Positions 7,908 through 15,550 of a stretch of DNA of 53,922 bases are shown here, one piece after another. The notes under the pieces are model-generated. The model was not told the DNA's origin, searched no databases, and saw only the letters and a list, made by a program, of their open reading frames with translations. Position 1 is the first letter of the stretch; the number at the start of each line of letters is the position of its first letter. Location: assembly GCA_004323695.1 (NCBI GenBank), contig SCRU01000058.1, positions 1 to 53,922 of the forward strand. Direction: 5' to 3'. Source of the stretch: Burkholderiaceae bacterium. Its GTDB lineage: Bacteria; Pseudomonadota; Gammaproteobacteria; Burkholderiales; Burkholderiaceae_C. Position numbers and translations under genes: made by a program.

Positions 7908-9200
7908 TCAAGGCGTCGCGGTGTTTCGCAAGCGTTTGACCTGGAACTCGCTGACCGGCCCCGCGTCATTCCCCCACGACATGCGAATGTGGGTCAACAC
8001 AGCAGCAATTTCGCTGTCGCTCAGCACCAGTACATAGGGCGGCATGCCGAAGGGCCGCGGGTTTCCGGCAGTGGGCGGCGCGAAACCGCCATACATCACC
8101 ATCTGCACCAGATTGGCGGGCCGGTCCATCGTGACAGCGCGGTTCCCGGCCAGTGCCGGATAGGCGTTGGGCACGCCTTGCCCCGTGGCACCATGGCACT
8201 GCGCGCAGCGGTCCTGGTAGAGCCTGGCGCCCGCCATCGCGACCATGGGGCTGACGGGCGGATACGCGCGCGCCGCGGGTGCCGTGTCCGCATGCGCGCC
8301 GGGCAGGGCCTTCAGGTATTGGGCGATGGAAGCCAGATCCTGCTGCGACAGATACTGGGTGCCGCGCAGCACCACTTCGGCCATCGGGCCGGTGACCCAG
8401 CCGTGGCGGGTGGCGCCGGTCTGAAACAGTCGGACGATGTCTGCCGTGCTCCAGTCAGCCACGCCGGCTTCTTGCGGCGATTGCAGCGAGGGCGCGTACC
8501 AATTCTGCAATGGAATCAGTCCACCGGCCAGGTCCAGCGAGTCGGAGGTGGCGCCCAGTGCGTTGCGCGCGGCGTGGCAGGCGCTGCAGTGCCCCAGGCC
8601 CTGAACCAGATAGGCGCCCCGGTTCCATTGTGCCGATCGGGCGGTGTCGGGTGTGTAGGTTCCGGGGGTGAAATACAGGGCGCGCCATACCGCCAGCGCA
8701 ACTTGCGTGTTGTACGGCCAGCGCAGCGCATTCGGCCGGTTTGGCTGGCGCACCGGCGCAAGCGTGCGCAGCCAGGCGTAGAGCGCGTCGGAGTCCTCGC
8801 GCGTGATCTTGGTGTAGTTGGTGTAGGGAAACGCCGGGTACAGCAGGCGCCCATTCTTCGCGCGCCCGTTGTGCAGGGCTCGCCAGAAATCCGCGGACGA
8901 CCAGGTGCCCACCCCGGTTGCATCATCGGGTGTGAGGTTGGACGTGTACACCGTGCCGAACGGCGTGGCCAGGGCCAGCCCGCCCGCGAAAGCGGCGCCG
9001 CCACGCGCAGTGTGGCAGGCCATGCAGTCGCCGGCCCGCGCCAGATATTCACCTCGCGCCAGGATGGCGGGCGTTGGTGCGCTGGCCGGCTCCGATGCCG
9101 ACCAATCGGGTTCGTCCCGCACATTCAGATGCCACACCAGTGCGGCCAGGCCGGCCAGCACGGCGACGGCGGCCACAAGCGCGACGCCAAGCTTTTTCAT
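7908..9200 (-). CDS. Triheme c-type cytochrome (alcohol-dehydrogenase cytochrome subunit-like)
   Basis: 430-residue periplasmic electron carrier with an uncleaved or cleaved N-terminal hydrophobic segment (about residues 5-23) and three haem sites: CMACH at 59-63, CSACH at 205-209 and CAQCH at 332-336. The spacing of three cytochrome c domains is that of the membrane cytochrome subunits of PQQ-alcohol, gluconate or isoquinoline/aldehyde dehydrogenases. Its start overlaps the stop of the diheme cytochrome gene (ATGA), so the two are co-translated. No dehydrogenase catalytic subunit is encoded beside it. Confidence 0.92.
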   Translation of the reverse strand: MKKLGVALVAAVAVLAGLAALVWHLNVRDEPDWSASEPASAPTPAILARGEYLARAGDCMACHTARGGAAFAGGLALATPFGTVYTSNLTPDDATGVGTWSSADFWRALHNGRAKNGRLLYPAFPYTNYTKITREDSDALYAWLRTLAPVRQPNRPNALRWPYNTQVALAVWRALYFTPGTYTPDTARSAQWNRGAYLVQGLGHCSACHAARNALGATSDSLDLAGGLIPLQNWYAPSLQSPQEAGVADWSTADIVRLFQTGATRHGWVTGPMAEVVLRGTQYLSQQDLASIAQYLKALPGAHADTAPAARAYPPVSPMVAMAGARLYQDRCAQCHGATGQGVPNAYPALAGNRAVTMDRPANLVQMVMYGGFAPPTAGNPRPFGMPPYVLVLSDSEIAAVLTHIRMSWGNDAGPVSEFQVKRLRNTATP

Positions 9201-9961
9201 CGGCGGGCCTCGTTGGCGTCCGACACGCTGCCGCAGGGCAGGGGCAAAGGCGCCGACAAGGCGCTTGCCGGGTGGGTGTCGGCCGGCAGCGGCCGCGTTG
9301 CGAGCCAGCTTGCAACGGCATTGACGTCGGCCAGGCTGAGTCGCTGCGCGACGGTGGCCATGCAGTCGGGCGCCTGGGCGCGGCGCTGTCCGGTACGAAA
9401 CGAGCCCATCTGCGCATTCAGGTAGTCGCGCGGCAGCCCGAGCAGGCCCGGAATATCAGGCGCCACGCCGGTGAGCGCCTGGCCATGGCACTGCACGCAG
9501 GCCGGAATGCCATGCGCCGGATCGCCCTGGGTAACGAGCCGTTGGCCCTGCCGCAACAGCTCGGGCGTCGTCCCGATCTGCGCGGCCGTGGCGGGCGGAG
9601 GGTAGGGGGCGTCGATGGAAGAAAAATACTGTGCAATTTCCATCAGGTAGGCGTCCGACAGCAGGTCGACCATGCCGGTCATCAAGGCATAGTGGCGCCG
9701 CCCGTCGCGAAAGCTCAGCAACTGGTGGTACAGGTAGCCCGCCGGCTTGCCCGCGATGCGCGGGTAGTAGCCATCCGGCCCGGCCCGGCCCTGCAGACCA
9801 TGGCAGGCCATGCACGCCTGCATGCGCTGGGCCATGGTGTTTTCAAAAGGCGCCGCCAGCACCGCGGTGGTACTGCCGAGGGCCAGCGCCGCCAGTACGG
9901 CCAGCCTGCACAGGAACGGGGCGAGTAGTGGTTCGGACGAGAGCGAAAGTCTGAAACGCAT
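9197..9961 (-). CDS. Diheme cytochrome c4-like protein
   Basis: 254 residues with a signal peptide ending about AVLAA (residues 34-37) and two haem sites, CMACH at 50-54 and CVQCH at 155-159. The two-domain repeat with YPRIAGKPAGYLYHQL after the first haem is the cytochrome c4 pattern. The ATG at 9961 places the hydrophobic core correctly; an in-frame start at 9988 would add nine residues. It overlaps the downstream triheme cytochrome gene by 4 bases. It probably relays electrons from the triheme protein to an oxidase. Confidence 0.88.
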   Translation of the reverse strand: MRFRLSLSSEPLLAPFLCRLAVLAALALGSTTAVLAAPFENTMAQRMQACMACHGLQGRAGPDGYYPRIAGKPAGYLYHQLLSFRDGRRHYALMTGMVDLLSDAYLMEIAQYFSSIDAPYPPPATAAQIGTTPELLRQGQRLVTQGDPAHGIPACVQCHGQALTGVAPDIPGLLGLPRDYLNAQMGSFRTGQRRAQAPDCMATVAQRLSLADVNAVASWLATRPLPADTHPASALSAPLPLPCGSVSDANEARR

Positions 9962-10012
9962 GGTGGTGCACGGGATTGTACGAAACACACCGAAACTCCA
10001 CTCTCGGTATTG

Positions 10013-10342
10013 TTATCTTGCTATATAAAGCGGAGCGGCCGACGGGTTGACCGGCTCGATCACCACGTCGGACAGGGGATAGGCGACGCAGGGCAGGATG
10101 AAGCCTTCACGCTTTTCCTCGGCGCTCAGCCCCGGCCATTCGATGCGGTAGCTGATTTGCCCATCGAGCAGCCGGCATATGCAGGTGCGGCAGGTGCCGT
10201 TACGGCAAGAACTGGGCAGATCAATGCCGGCACGCAGTGCCGCCTGCAACAGCGGTAGATCCGCCGGCGCATCGAAGCGCAGTCCCGCGGTTGCCAGGCG
10301 CGCCTCAAAGGGGGCGGTCGGCTCGCCGTCGCGTGCACTCAT
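10013..10342 (-). CDS. Plant-type [2Fe-2S] ferredoxin
   Basis: 109-residue ferredoxin with ligands C46, C51, C54 (SSCRNGTCRTC) and C85 (FILPC), the classic CX4CX2C...C arrangement. C56 is an extra cysteine. It overlaps the DUF938 gene upstream by 4 bases (ATGA) and lies 51 bases before the diheme cytochrome gene, so all four genes on this strand may be one transcript. No reductase or oxygenase partner is adjacent. It is cytoplasmic by lack of a signal, whereas its neighbours' products are periplasmic. Confidence 0.9.
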   Translation of the reverse strand: MSARDGEPTAPFEARLATAGLRFDAPADLPLLQAALRAGIDLPSSCRNGTCRTCICRLLDGQISYRIEWPGLSAEEKREGFILPCVAYPLSDVVIEPVNPSAAPLYIAR

Positions 10343-11040
10343 GCTGGCGCGTCGGGCAGCTGCTGGCGCACTGGCCGCGTGCGTTCGAACACGAGCAGCA
10401 GGTTGTTGGCCGGCATGGCGATCTGCTCGCGCAGCCGCAGGCTTACCCTGGACGCCTCGTGCGCCACGTCGGCCGTGCGCCGGATTCCCCAGGCCGGATT
10501 GCGCGCGCGCAGGCTCTCGTCAAAAGCCAGGTTCCCGGGTGCCGTGGCCTGGCCGTCCACCAGGTAGGGGCCGTAGGTCAGCAGCAGACCTTGCTCGGCC
10601 AGATAGCGCGCGGCGCCGCGCATCAGCGCCGCGCAGGTCGGCCACGGTGCAATGTGCAGCATGTTGGCGCAGAAGATGGCATCGACCAGGTCGGGAACGG
10701 GCCAGTGCGGCGCCATCACGTCCAGCCGCACCGGCGGAAGCACGTTGGTCGGTGGGGCGCCACTGGCATCGCTAACGGCGCACCAGGCCGCCACGGACGC
10801 CAGCGCATCGGCTTGCAGATCGCTCGGCAGCCATGTCCAGCCCGGCAGCCCGGCAGCGAAATGGGCCGCGTGCTGGCCCGTGCCACTGGCAATCTCCAGT
10901 GCCCTGCCCCGTGCGGGCAGCAGGCGCTGCAGCACCTCCAGAATGGGTTGCCGGTTGCGCTCGGCGGCGGGGCTGTGCTGGCGCGCCTCGCTCACCGGAC
11001 TGCTGTCATGTCTGATTGGAGCGGATGCGGGTTTGTCCAC
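10339..11040 (-). CDS. DUF938 SAM-dependent methyltransferase-like protein
   Basis: 233-residue Rossmann methyltransferase of the DUF938 family. SAM motif I reads ALEIASGTGQHAAHFA (about 48-62); PSDLQADALAS and FCANMLHIAPW follow as motifs II and IV. The N-terminal HSPAAERNRQPIL is the usual family opening. The substrate is not known for the family. It is the first gene of the ferredoxin/cytochrome string by position and overlaps the ferredoxin start. Confidence 0.88.
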   Translation of the reverse strand: MDKPASAPIRHDSSPVSEARQHSPAAERNRQPILEVLQRLLPARGRALEIASGTGQHAAHFAAGLPGWTWLPSDLQADALASVAAWCAVSDASGAPPTNVLPPVRLDVMAPHWPVPDLVDAIFCANMLHIAPWPTCAALMRGAARYLAEQGLLLTYGPYLVDGQATAPGNLAFDESLRARNPAWGIRRTADVAHEASRVSLRLREQIAMPANNLLLVFERTRPVRQQLPDAPA

Positions 11041-11153
11041 GGAAAACGGGGTTCAGTCGGGTCGACGGCGGTGCCAGGACTGCAAGCGTCCTGTCCCTCG
11101 CATTATCCGTCCAGCCCGGCGCTGCCGTCTGCCGGATGGACGGTGGTGCAACG

Positions 11154-12473
11154 TCAGCCGACCGCGTAGCCTGCGCCGGCCGGGCTGGGTGGCTCGGGCA
11201 GTGGCTCGATTCGACGCAGCAGGACGACGAACGACACCATGCCCACCACCAGCACGACGCCGGCGACGATGAAGGCGTTGCTGAATGACTGAGTGCTGCC
11301 CACGGTGTAACCCGTGACGATCGGTGCGACCGCGCCCATCATGTTGTTGACAAAATTCATGATGCCACCCACGGTGCCGACACCGCCCTTGGGTGCGATC
11401 AGCGAGGGAATCGACCAGCCGACCGGCGCGGCCGCTGCCAGCCCGCTCAACGCGATCGAAATCCAGACGATGGCAACCACCGGATCTGTCGTGGTGGTGG
11501 CGCCGAACACCGCCAGGCCGCAAAACATGCCGGCCAGCAGCACGCCCTTGCGCACGAGGTTTTCGTTCAGGCCCTTGGCTACCAGGTGATCGATGAGCCA
11601 GCCTCCGACCACGAGGTCGGACACGGTGGCGCACAGCCAGGGGATGGCGGCAAACCACGCAGATTTGAGAATGCTCATGTGCATGGTCTGGACCAGATAG
11701 CCGGGCAGCCAGGTCAGGAACAAATAGAAGCAATAGCCATAAGCCGCGAAGCCGATGGTGAGTCCCCAGACCTTGCGACTCTTGAGCAGGTAGGCCAGCA
11801 TGCCGGCGGGGCTTGCTGAAAGCTGGCCCTCGGGCGTTGCGCCGTTGGACGTGATGTAGTCGCGTTCTTCCCGCGTGAGACGGGGGTGCTTGCTCGGATC
11901 CCGGTAGATCACGTAGAACGCGATGAAATACACGAAGCTCAGGGCGGCGACGATGCCGAAGCCCCAGCGCCAGCCCAGGTGCACCACCGCGAGCGCCACA
12001 AGCGGCACGCCGATCACGTTGGAGAACTTGGCGGCAGCGTCGAACAGCGCGGTGGACAGGGCGCGCTCCGTGCGCGGAAACCAGTAGCCGGTGGCCTTTG
12101 AGTTGGCGGGAAAGCTCGGTGACTCGGCAATGCCGAGCAGGATACGGGCGAGGAAGATACCGGCGAAGCCGCTTGCGCAGGCTGTGATGGTGGACGCGAC
12201 ACCCCACAGAAACGCACCCCAGCGGCCGACGCGGGTCACGCCGAAGCGGTCCAGAATCAAGCCCGCCGGAATTTGCAAAAGGGCATAGCTCCAGAAAAAT
12301 GCGCTGAACAGCAGGCCCAGCTCGGCAGGTGTCAGGCTGAAAGCCTGCTGCAGTTGTGGTCCGGCGACCGAGATGCTGATGCGGTCGAAGTAATTGATCA
12401 GTACGCCGGCCCCGATCAGGCCGCCGATGCGCCAGCGAAGGCGCGGGATGATTTTTGCCGTGAATGCGTTCAT
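11154..12473 (-). CDS. MFS transporter, anion:cation symporter type (probable gluconate/sugar acid uptake)
   Basis: 439-residue, 12-segment permease of the ACS branch that includes galactonate, glucarate and hexuronate carriers. Visible marks are LINYFDRISISVAGP in helix 1, LQIPAGLILDRFGVTRVGRWG in the 2-3 loop and a NFVNNMMGAVAPIVTGY-like helix near the end. The ATG at 12473 overlaps the gluconokinase stop (ATGA), so it is coupled to gntK. This and the LacI regulator next door make gluconate the likely substrate, an ACS carrier taking the place of a GntP-type permease; this is inference. Confidence 0.87.
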   Translation of the reverse strand: MNAFTAKIIPRLRWRIGGLIGAGVLINYFDRISISVAGPQLQQAFSLTPAELGLLFSAFFWSYALLQIPAGLILDRFGVTRVGRWGAFLWGVASTITACASGFAGIFLARILLGIAESPSFPANSKATGYWFPRTERALSTALFDAAAKFSNVIGVPLVALAVVHLGWRWGFGIVAALSFVYFIAFYVIYRDPSKHPRLTREERDYITSNGATPEGQLSASPAGMLAYLLKSRKVWGLTIGFAAYGYCFYLFLTWLPGYLVQTMHMSILKSAWFAAIPWLCATVSDLVVGGWLIDHLVAKGLNENLVRKGVLLAGMFCGLAVFGATTTTDPVVAIVWISIALSGLAAAAPVGWSIPSLIAPKGGVGTVGGIMNFVNNMMGAVAPIVTGYTVGSTQSFSNAFIVAGVVLVVGMVSFVVLLRRIEPLPEPPSPAGAGYAVG

Positions 12474-13102
12474 GAAGTCTTGTCCTCGTTGAAGTGGTCG
12501 GGCTGGGTGGGGATAGGGTGTGCGAGCCAGTCCCGCGCGGCGTCGCACAATGTGGATAAGGGTTGTCTGGCGTCCAGCCGCAGAACCCTGGGTTCTCCCA
12601 AAGGCGACTCGAGGACGTCGAACTGATTGCGCACCAGACCCGGATGAAAAAAGTGTTCACCTGCCCGCGCCTGAACGCGCGCCATTGCGTGTTCCAGGTC
12701 GATATCCAGAAAAACGAAATGCAGACCCGGCGACGCTGCGCGCAACGTGGCGCGATAAGCTCGCTTGAGCGCCGAACAGCTGAGCACCGTGCCGCCTGCG
12801 CACTCTCCCAATTCGTGGCCCAGTGCTGCCAGCCAGCTGGCGCGATCCTGGTCGGTGAGGGCGAGTCCGGCTTGCATCTTGGCCTTGTTGCCGGCGCTGT
12901 GAAAATCGTCGCCCTCGATCAGGCGGCCGCCCATGGATTGGCACAGTGCCGCTGCAAGGCTCGATTTGCCGCAACCGGAGACGCCCATCACCACCAGGTT
13001 GCCAATGCGCGCGCAAGCCGCGTCCGGTTGGTTGGGCGACGCTGCGGTCGAGCGGGAAGTCGGGTCAAATAATGGGTTGGCTTGAATCATGTGCCGCGTC
13101 AT
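12470..13102 (-). CDS. gntK: Gluconokinase
   Basis: 210-residue P-loop kinase that converts gluconate to 6-phosphogluconate for the Entner-Doudoroff or pentose phosphate path. The Walker A motif is VMGVSGCGKSSLA, then EGDDFHSAGNKAKMQAGLALTDQDR, the gluconate-site signature, and CSALKRAYRA. The first 30 residues before the P-loop are variable, and the start may be 13102 or 13090. A LacI-type operator lies 13 bases upstream, so the gene is probably repressed without gluconate. Confidence 0.94.
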   Translation of the reverse strand: MTRHMIQANPLFDPTSRSTAASPNQPDAACARIGNLVVMGVSGCGKSSLAAALCQSMGGRLIEGDDFHSAGNKAKMQAGLALTDQDRASWLAALGHELGECAGGTVLSCSALKRAYRATLRAASPGLHFVFLDIDLEHAMARVQARAGEHFFHPGLVRNQFDVLESPLGEPRVLRLDARQPLSTLCDAARDWLAHPIPTQPDHFNEDKTS

Positions 13103-13114
13103 CCGATCAGGATG

Positions 13115-13128
13115 AAATAGCGCTATCT
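13115..13128. promoter_or_regulatory. LacI-type operator, gntK-proximal copy
   Basis: AAATAGCGCTATCT, with the perfect core palindrome TAGCGCTA at 13118-13125. A near-identical 14-mer occurs 66 bases away (13181-13194). A central CG palindrome is the usual LacI-family operator form, and it lies between a LacI-type gene and its likely target operon. Confidence 0.75.
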
Positions 13129-13180
13129 ATTTCGAGTGCAACTGCAGGAATAATCTGGGGAAAAGCTTCAATTTATTTCA

Positions 13181-13194
13181 AGGTAGCGCTATCT
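13181..13194. promoter_or_regulatory. LacI-type operator, regulator-proximal copy
   Basis: AGGTAGCGCTATCT, core TAGCGCTA at 13184-13191. It is 45 bases upstream of the lacI-type start. Together with 13115-13128 it could allow looping and joint control of both divergent transcripts. Confidence 0.75.
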
Positions 13195-13238
13195 TAAAGG
13201 TTTGCTGACTAGTGCATATTGGGGTTTACACTGAGACC

Positions 13239-14267
13239 ATGAAAATCGACGTTTCTCGTTCCGGGCGCGCGACAGGGCGGGCCACCTTGGCCGACGTGGC
13301 GCGTTTGGCGCAAGTCAGTCCGATGACGGCGTCGCGCGCGCTGCGCGGGGAATCCACCGTCGACCCGGTGCTGGCCGAGCGCGTCAACGCGGCCGCGGCC
13401 AAGCTGGGCTATGTTCCCGATCCGGCCGCGCGGGCGCTTGCGTCGCAGCGCAGCAGCCATGTGGCTGTGCTGATTCCGTCCCTCACCAACCGGCTGTTCG
13501 TCGAGTTGCTCGAAGCGATCCAGCAAACGCTGCGTCAGGGCGGGTTCCAGACCCTGATCGGCATCACGCACTATGACGTACTCGAAGAGGAGCAACTGCT
13601 GCGCGAGCAACTGCTGCATCGACCCGCAGGCCTGCTGCTGACTGGGCTCGAGCAGTCGAAGGCGACGCGCAAGCTGATCCAGTCCGGCGCCACGCCCTGT
13701 GTCTTCATGATGGAAGTGGCAGGTGACGCGCAGGCCTTCAGCGTGGGCTTCTCCCAGGCCGAAGCAGCGGCGGCCATGACACGCCATCTGCTTGAGCGCG
13801 GGCGCCGGCGCATTGCGTTTGCCGCGGCCCAGCTCGATGCCCGCACCCTTCAGCGCTTGCAGGGTTGGCGCGAGACCCTGGCCGCATGCGGCCGCCATGA
13901 CGCCCGCCTGGAGTGGTTGAATGAAGCACCCTCATCGGTCGAGCTGGGTGCCCGCATGTTCGAGCAGATCGTCGCGGCCAAACCCCGCGTCGACGCGATT
14001 TTTTTCTGCAACGACGATCTGGCGCACGGTGCCCTGCTGCATGCGCCGCGCATGGGTATCGAGGTGCCCGGCCATGTTGCGATCGCCGGATTCAACGACC
14101 TCGCGGAAAGCGCCCAGATGGTGCCGCCGCTGACGACGATCTCGACGCCCCGCACCGAGGTCGGACGCGAAGCCGCCAGCGTGTTGCTGAGCTTGATGAA
14201 CCGGCAGCAGCCAGCCGTCGCGAACCGGGATCTGGGCTTTGAGCTGGTGATCCGGCAAAGCACCTGA
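13239..14267 (+). CDS. gntR: LacI-family transcriptional regulator (probable gluconate repressor)
   Basis: 342-residue repressor. The N-terminal helix-turn-helix and hinge helix read ATLADVARLAQVSPMTASRAL and AAKLGYVPDPAARALAS, and the rest is the periplasmic-binding-like effector domain with VAVLIPSLTNRLFVELLEAI and IFFCNDDLAHGALL. The ATG at 13239 is chosen; a GTG at 13212 would add nine residues with no ribosome site. It is divergent from gntK and the transporter, with two shared palindromes between them, which supports local control by gluconate or 6-phosphogluconate. Confidence 0.9.
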   Translation: MKIDVSRSGRATGRATLADVARLAQVSPMTASRALRGESTVDPVLAERVNAAAAKLGYVPDPAARALASQRSSHVAVLIPSLTNRLFVELLEAIQQTLRQGGFQTLIGITHYDVLEEEQLLREQLLHRPAGLLLTGLEQSKATRKLIQSGATPCVFMMEVAGDAQAFSVGFSQAEAAAAMTRHLLERGRRRIAFAAAQLDARTLQRLQGWRETLAACGRHDARLEWLNEAPSSVELGARMFEQIVAAKPRVDAIFFCNDDLAHGALLHAPRMGIEVPGHVAIAGFNDLAESAQMVPPLTTISTPRTEVGREAASVLLSLMNRQQPAVANRDLGFELVIRQST

Positions 14268-14370
14268 AGCCGGCAGCGTCTGGGGCTCCGAACAGGGGGC
14301 TTTGCGCGACAATCTGGGCTGCCCGGTGCGTGCCACCGCCATCCGTTTGCCCCTACCAATCTCCTGCGCC

Positions 14371-14898
14371 ATGTCCAGCACCCCCATTTATGAAGTCCGC
14401 CTTGCAACCCTGAACGACGCCCAGGCCGTCGCCGATATCCATTCCAGTGCGTCGCAGGCGGCCTACAGGGGGCTGGTGTCAGGCGAACACCTGGGCGGTT
14501 TGTCTGCCGCCAAGCGCCTGTCCCTGTGGCGCGAAGCCATCGAGTACGGTGATCCGCAAGTGATGGTGGCGCTGGAGGGAGGCAAGGTGATCGGCTTCGT
14601 CGGCTTTGACCGCTCGCGCGACAAGGGGACCCCCGCCACCATGGGCGAGATCTGGGCGATCTACGCGGCGCCCACGCATTGGGACCGTGGTGTGGGCCTG
14701 GCACTTTGGGATGGCGCGCGCGAGGGCTTGCTGGAAGAAGACTGCACCCATGTGGCCGTATGGATTCCCTTGCGCAACGAGCGGGCGCTGCGCTTCTTCG
14801 AACTGGCCGGTTTCAAGCGGGAAATGTCCAGCGCCAAGACGGTCGTGATGGGGAGCATCAAGCTGGAGGAGGTGCGTCTCAAGCGCGCGCTGGCCTGA
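14371..14898 (+). CDS. GNAT family N-acetyltransferase
   Basis: 175-residue acetyltransferase. It opens YEVRLATLNDAQAVADIH, as usual for the fold, and the acetyl-CoA-binding segment reads IYAAPTHWDRGVGLALWDGA, with the downstream NERALRFFELAGFKRE strand-helix. The substrate is not inferable. The ATG at 14371 is preferred over an in-frame start at 14302, which adds an uncharacteristic extension. It follows the gluconate repressor by about 100 bases on the same strand, probably independently transcribed. Confidence 0.88.
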   Translation: MSSTPIYEVRLATLNDAQAVADIHSSASQAAYRGLVSGEHLGGLSAAKRLSLWREAIEYGDPQVMVALEGGKVIGFVGFDRSRDKGTPATMGEIWAIYAAPTHWDRGVGLALWDGAREGLLEEDCTHVAVWIPLRNERALRFFELAGFKREMSSAKTVVMGSIKLEEVRLKRALA

Positions 14899-14924
14899 TG
14901 CACGCCGCGCCGCGGCCTCGCGCG

Positions 14925-15485
14925 TCAGCGCAGGTGCAGCAGGTTTGCCAGCAAGTCAAAGAAAATACAGTACAGCGCGATAGGCAGGGGCAACCCCAGC
15001 AGCGTGCCGATCAGGTAGCCGCGGAATTTGACACCCGACATCGCCAGCGCCGCATTCACCGCAGGCTGCGTCTGGAATACGGTGCGCAGCAAAGTGATGC
15101 TGCGTATCGGCTGCGCGTGCAAGTGACTCAAGATCCTTTGCGCCCAGCGGCTCTTGAGTTGCAGCAGGGCGTCGCCACCCATGAACCGGATGATCAGGAA
15201 GGTGATCGCGCACGACATCACGGCCGCGATATAGGTCACCACGCCGCCCCAGACCCGTCCCAGCGCGAGGACCGCCGCGGCCAGGAACACCGAGCCCGGA
15301 ATCTGGATCAGGTTGCCGAGCGAGAACATCGCGACAAAGATCAGCACGCCGCCGAGTTTGTGCGCCAGAAAGGCATCGCGCAGGAACGTGAGGTTGAAGT
15401 GGCCGCGCAGGCCGGTGAACTGAAAGACGGCGAGCAGCACTCCGAAAAAAACGAGCACACCGAGCAGGCGCTTGTAGGGGTTCAT
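14925..15485 (-). CDS. TVP38/TMEM64 (VTT-domain, DedA-like) membrane protein
   Basis: 186-residue inner-membrane protein with about five hydrophobic segments. The VTT-domain marks are IPGSVFLAAAVLALGRVWGG and the later RTVFQTQPAVNAALAMSGVKFRGYL region. Members of this superfamily have been linked to phospholipid scrambling or flipping, but this subgroup's substrate is open. It converges with the GNAT gene. The 57 bases upstream hold a dispersed low-GC repeat. Confidence 0.85.
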   Translation of the reverse strand: MNPYKRLLGVLVFFGVLLAVFQFTGLRGHFNLTFLRDAFLAHKLGGVLIFVAMFSLGNLIQIPGSVFLAAAVLALGRVWGGVVTYIAAVMSCAITFLIIRFMGGDALLQLKSRWAQRILSHLHAQPIRSITLLRTVFQTQPAVNAALAMSGVKFRGYLIGTLLGLPLPIALYCIFFDLLANLLHLR

Positions 15486-15507
15486 ACCCGATTCTTCATC
15501 AAATAAT

Positions 15508-15550
15508 GCCGCCGGTCCTTATGGAATAAGAGTTTCTAGCTATCAAAACT
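15508..15550. repeat. Dispersed low-GC intergenic element, overlapping a gene end
   Basis: The stretch from GCCGGTCCTTATGGAATAAG to CTAGCTATCAAAACT is AT-rich against GC-rich flanks and, read on the minus strand, begins TTTTGATAGCT. It resembles short dispersed elements I recall from Comamonadaceae genomes. It runs into the last codons of the acyl-CoA synthetase gene. Identification is by memory of the pattern, not by search. Confidence 0.4.

Noticed and set aside
6999-9425. 808-codon open frame antisense to ndh and the triheme cytochrome gene
   Set aside because: Opposite strand encodes clear NDH-2 and CxxCH cytochromes; this translation lacks any motif.
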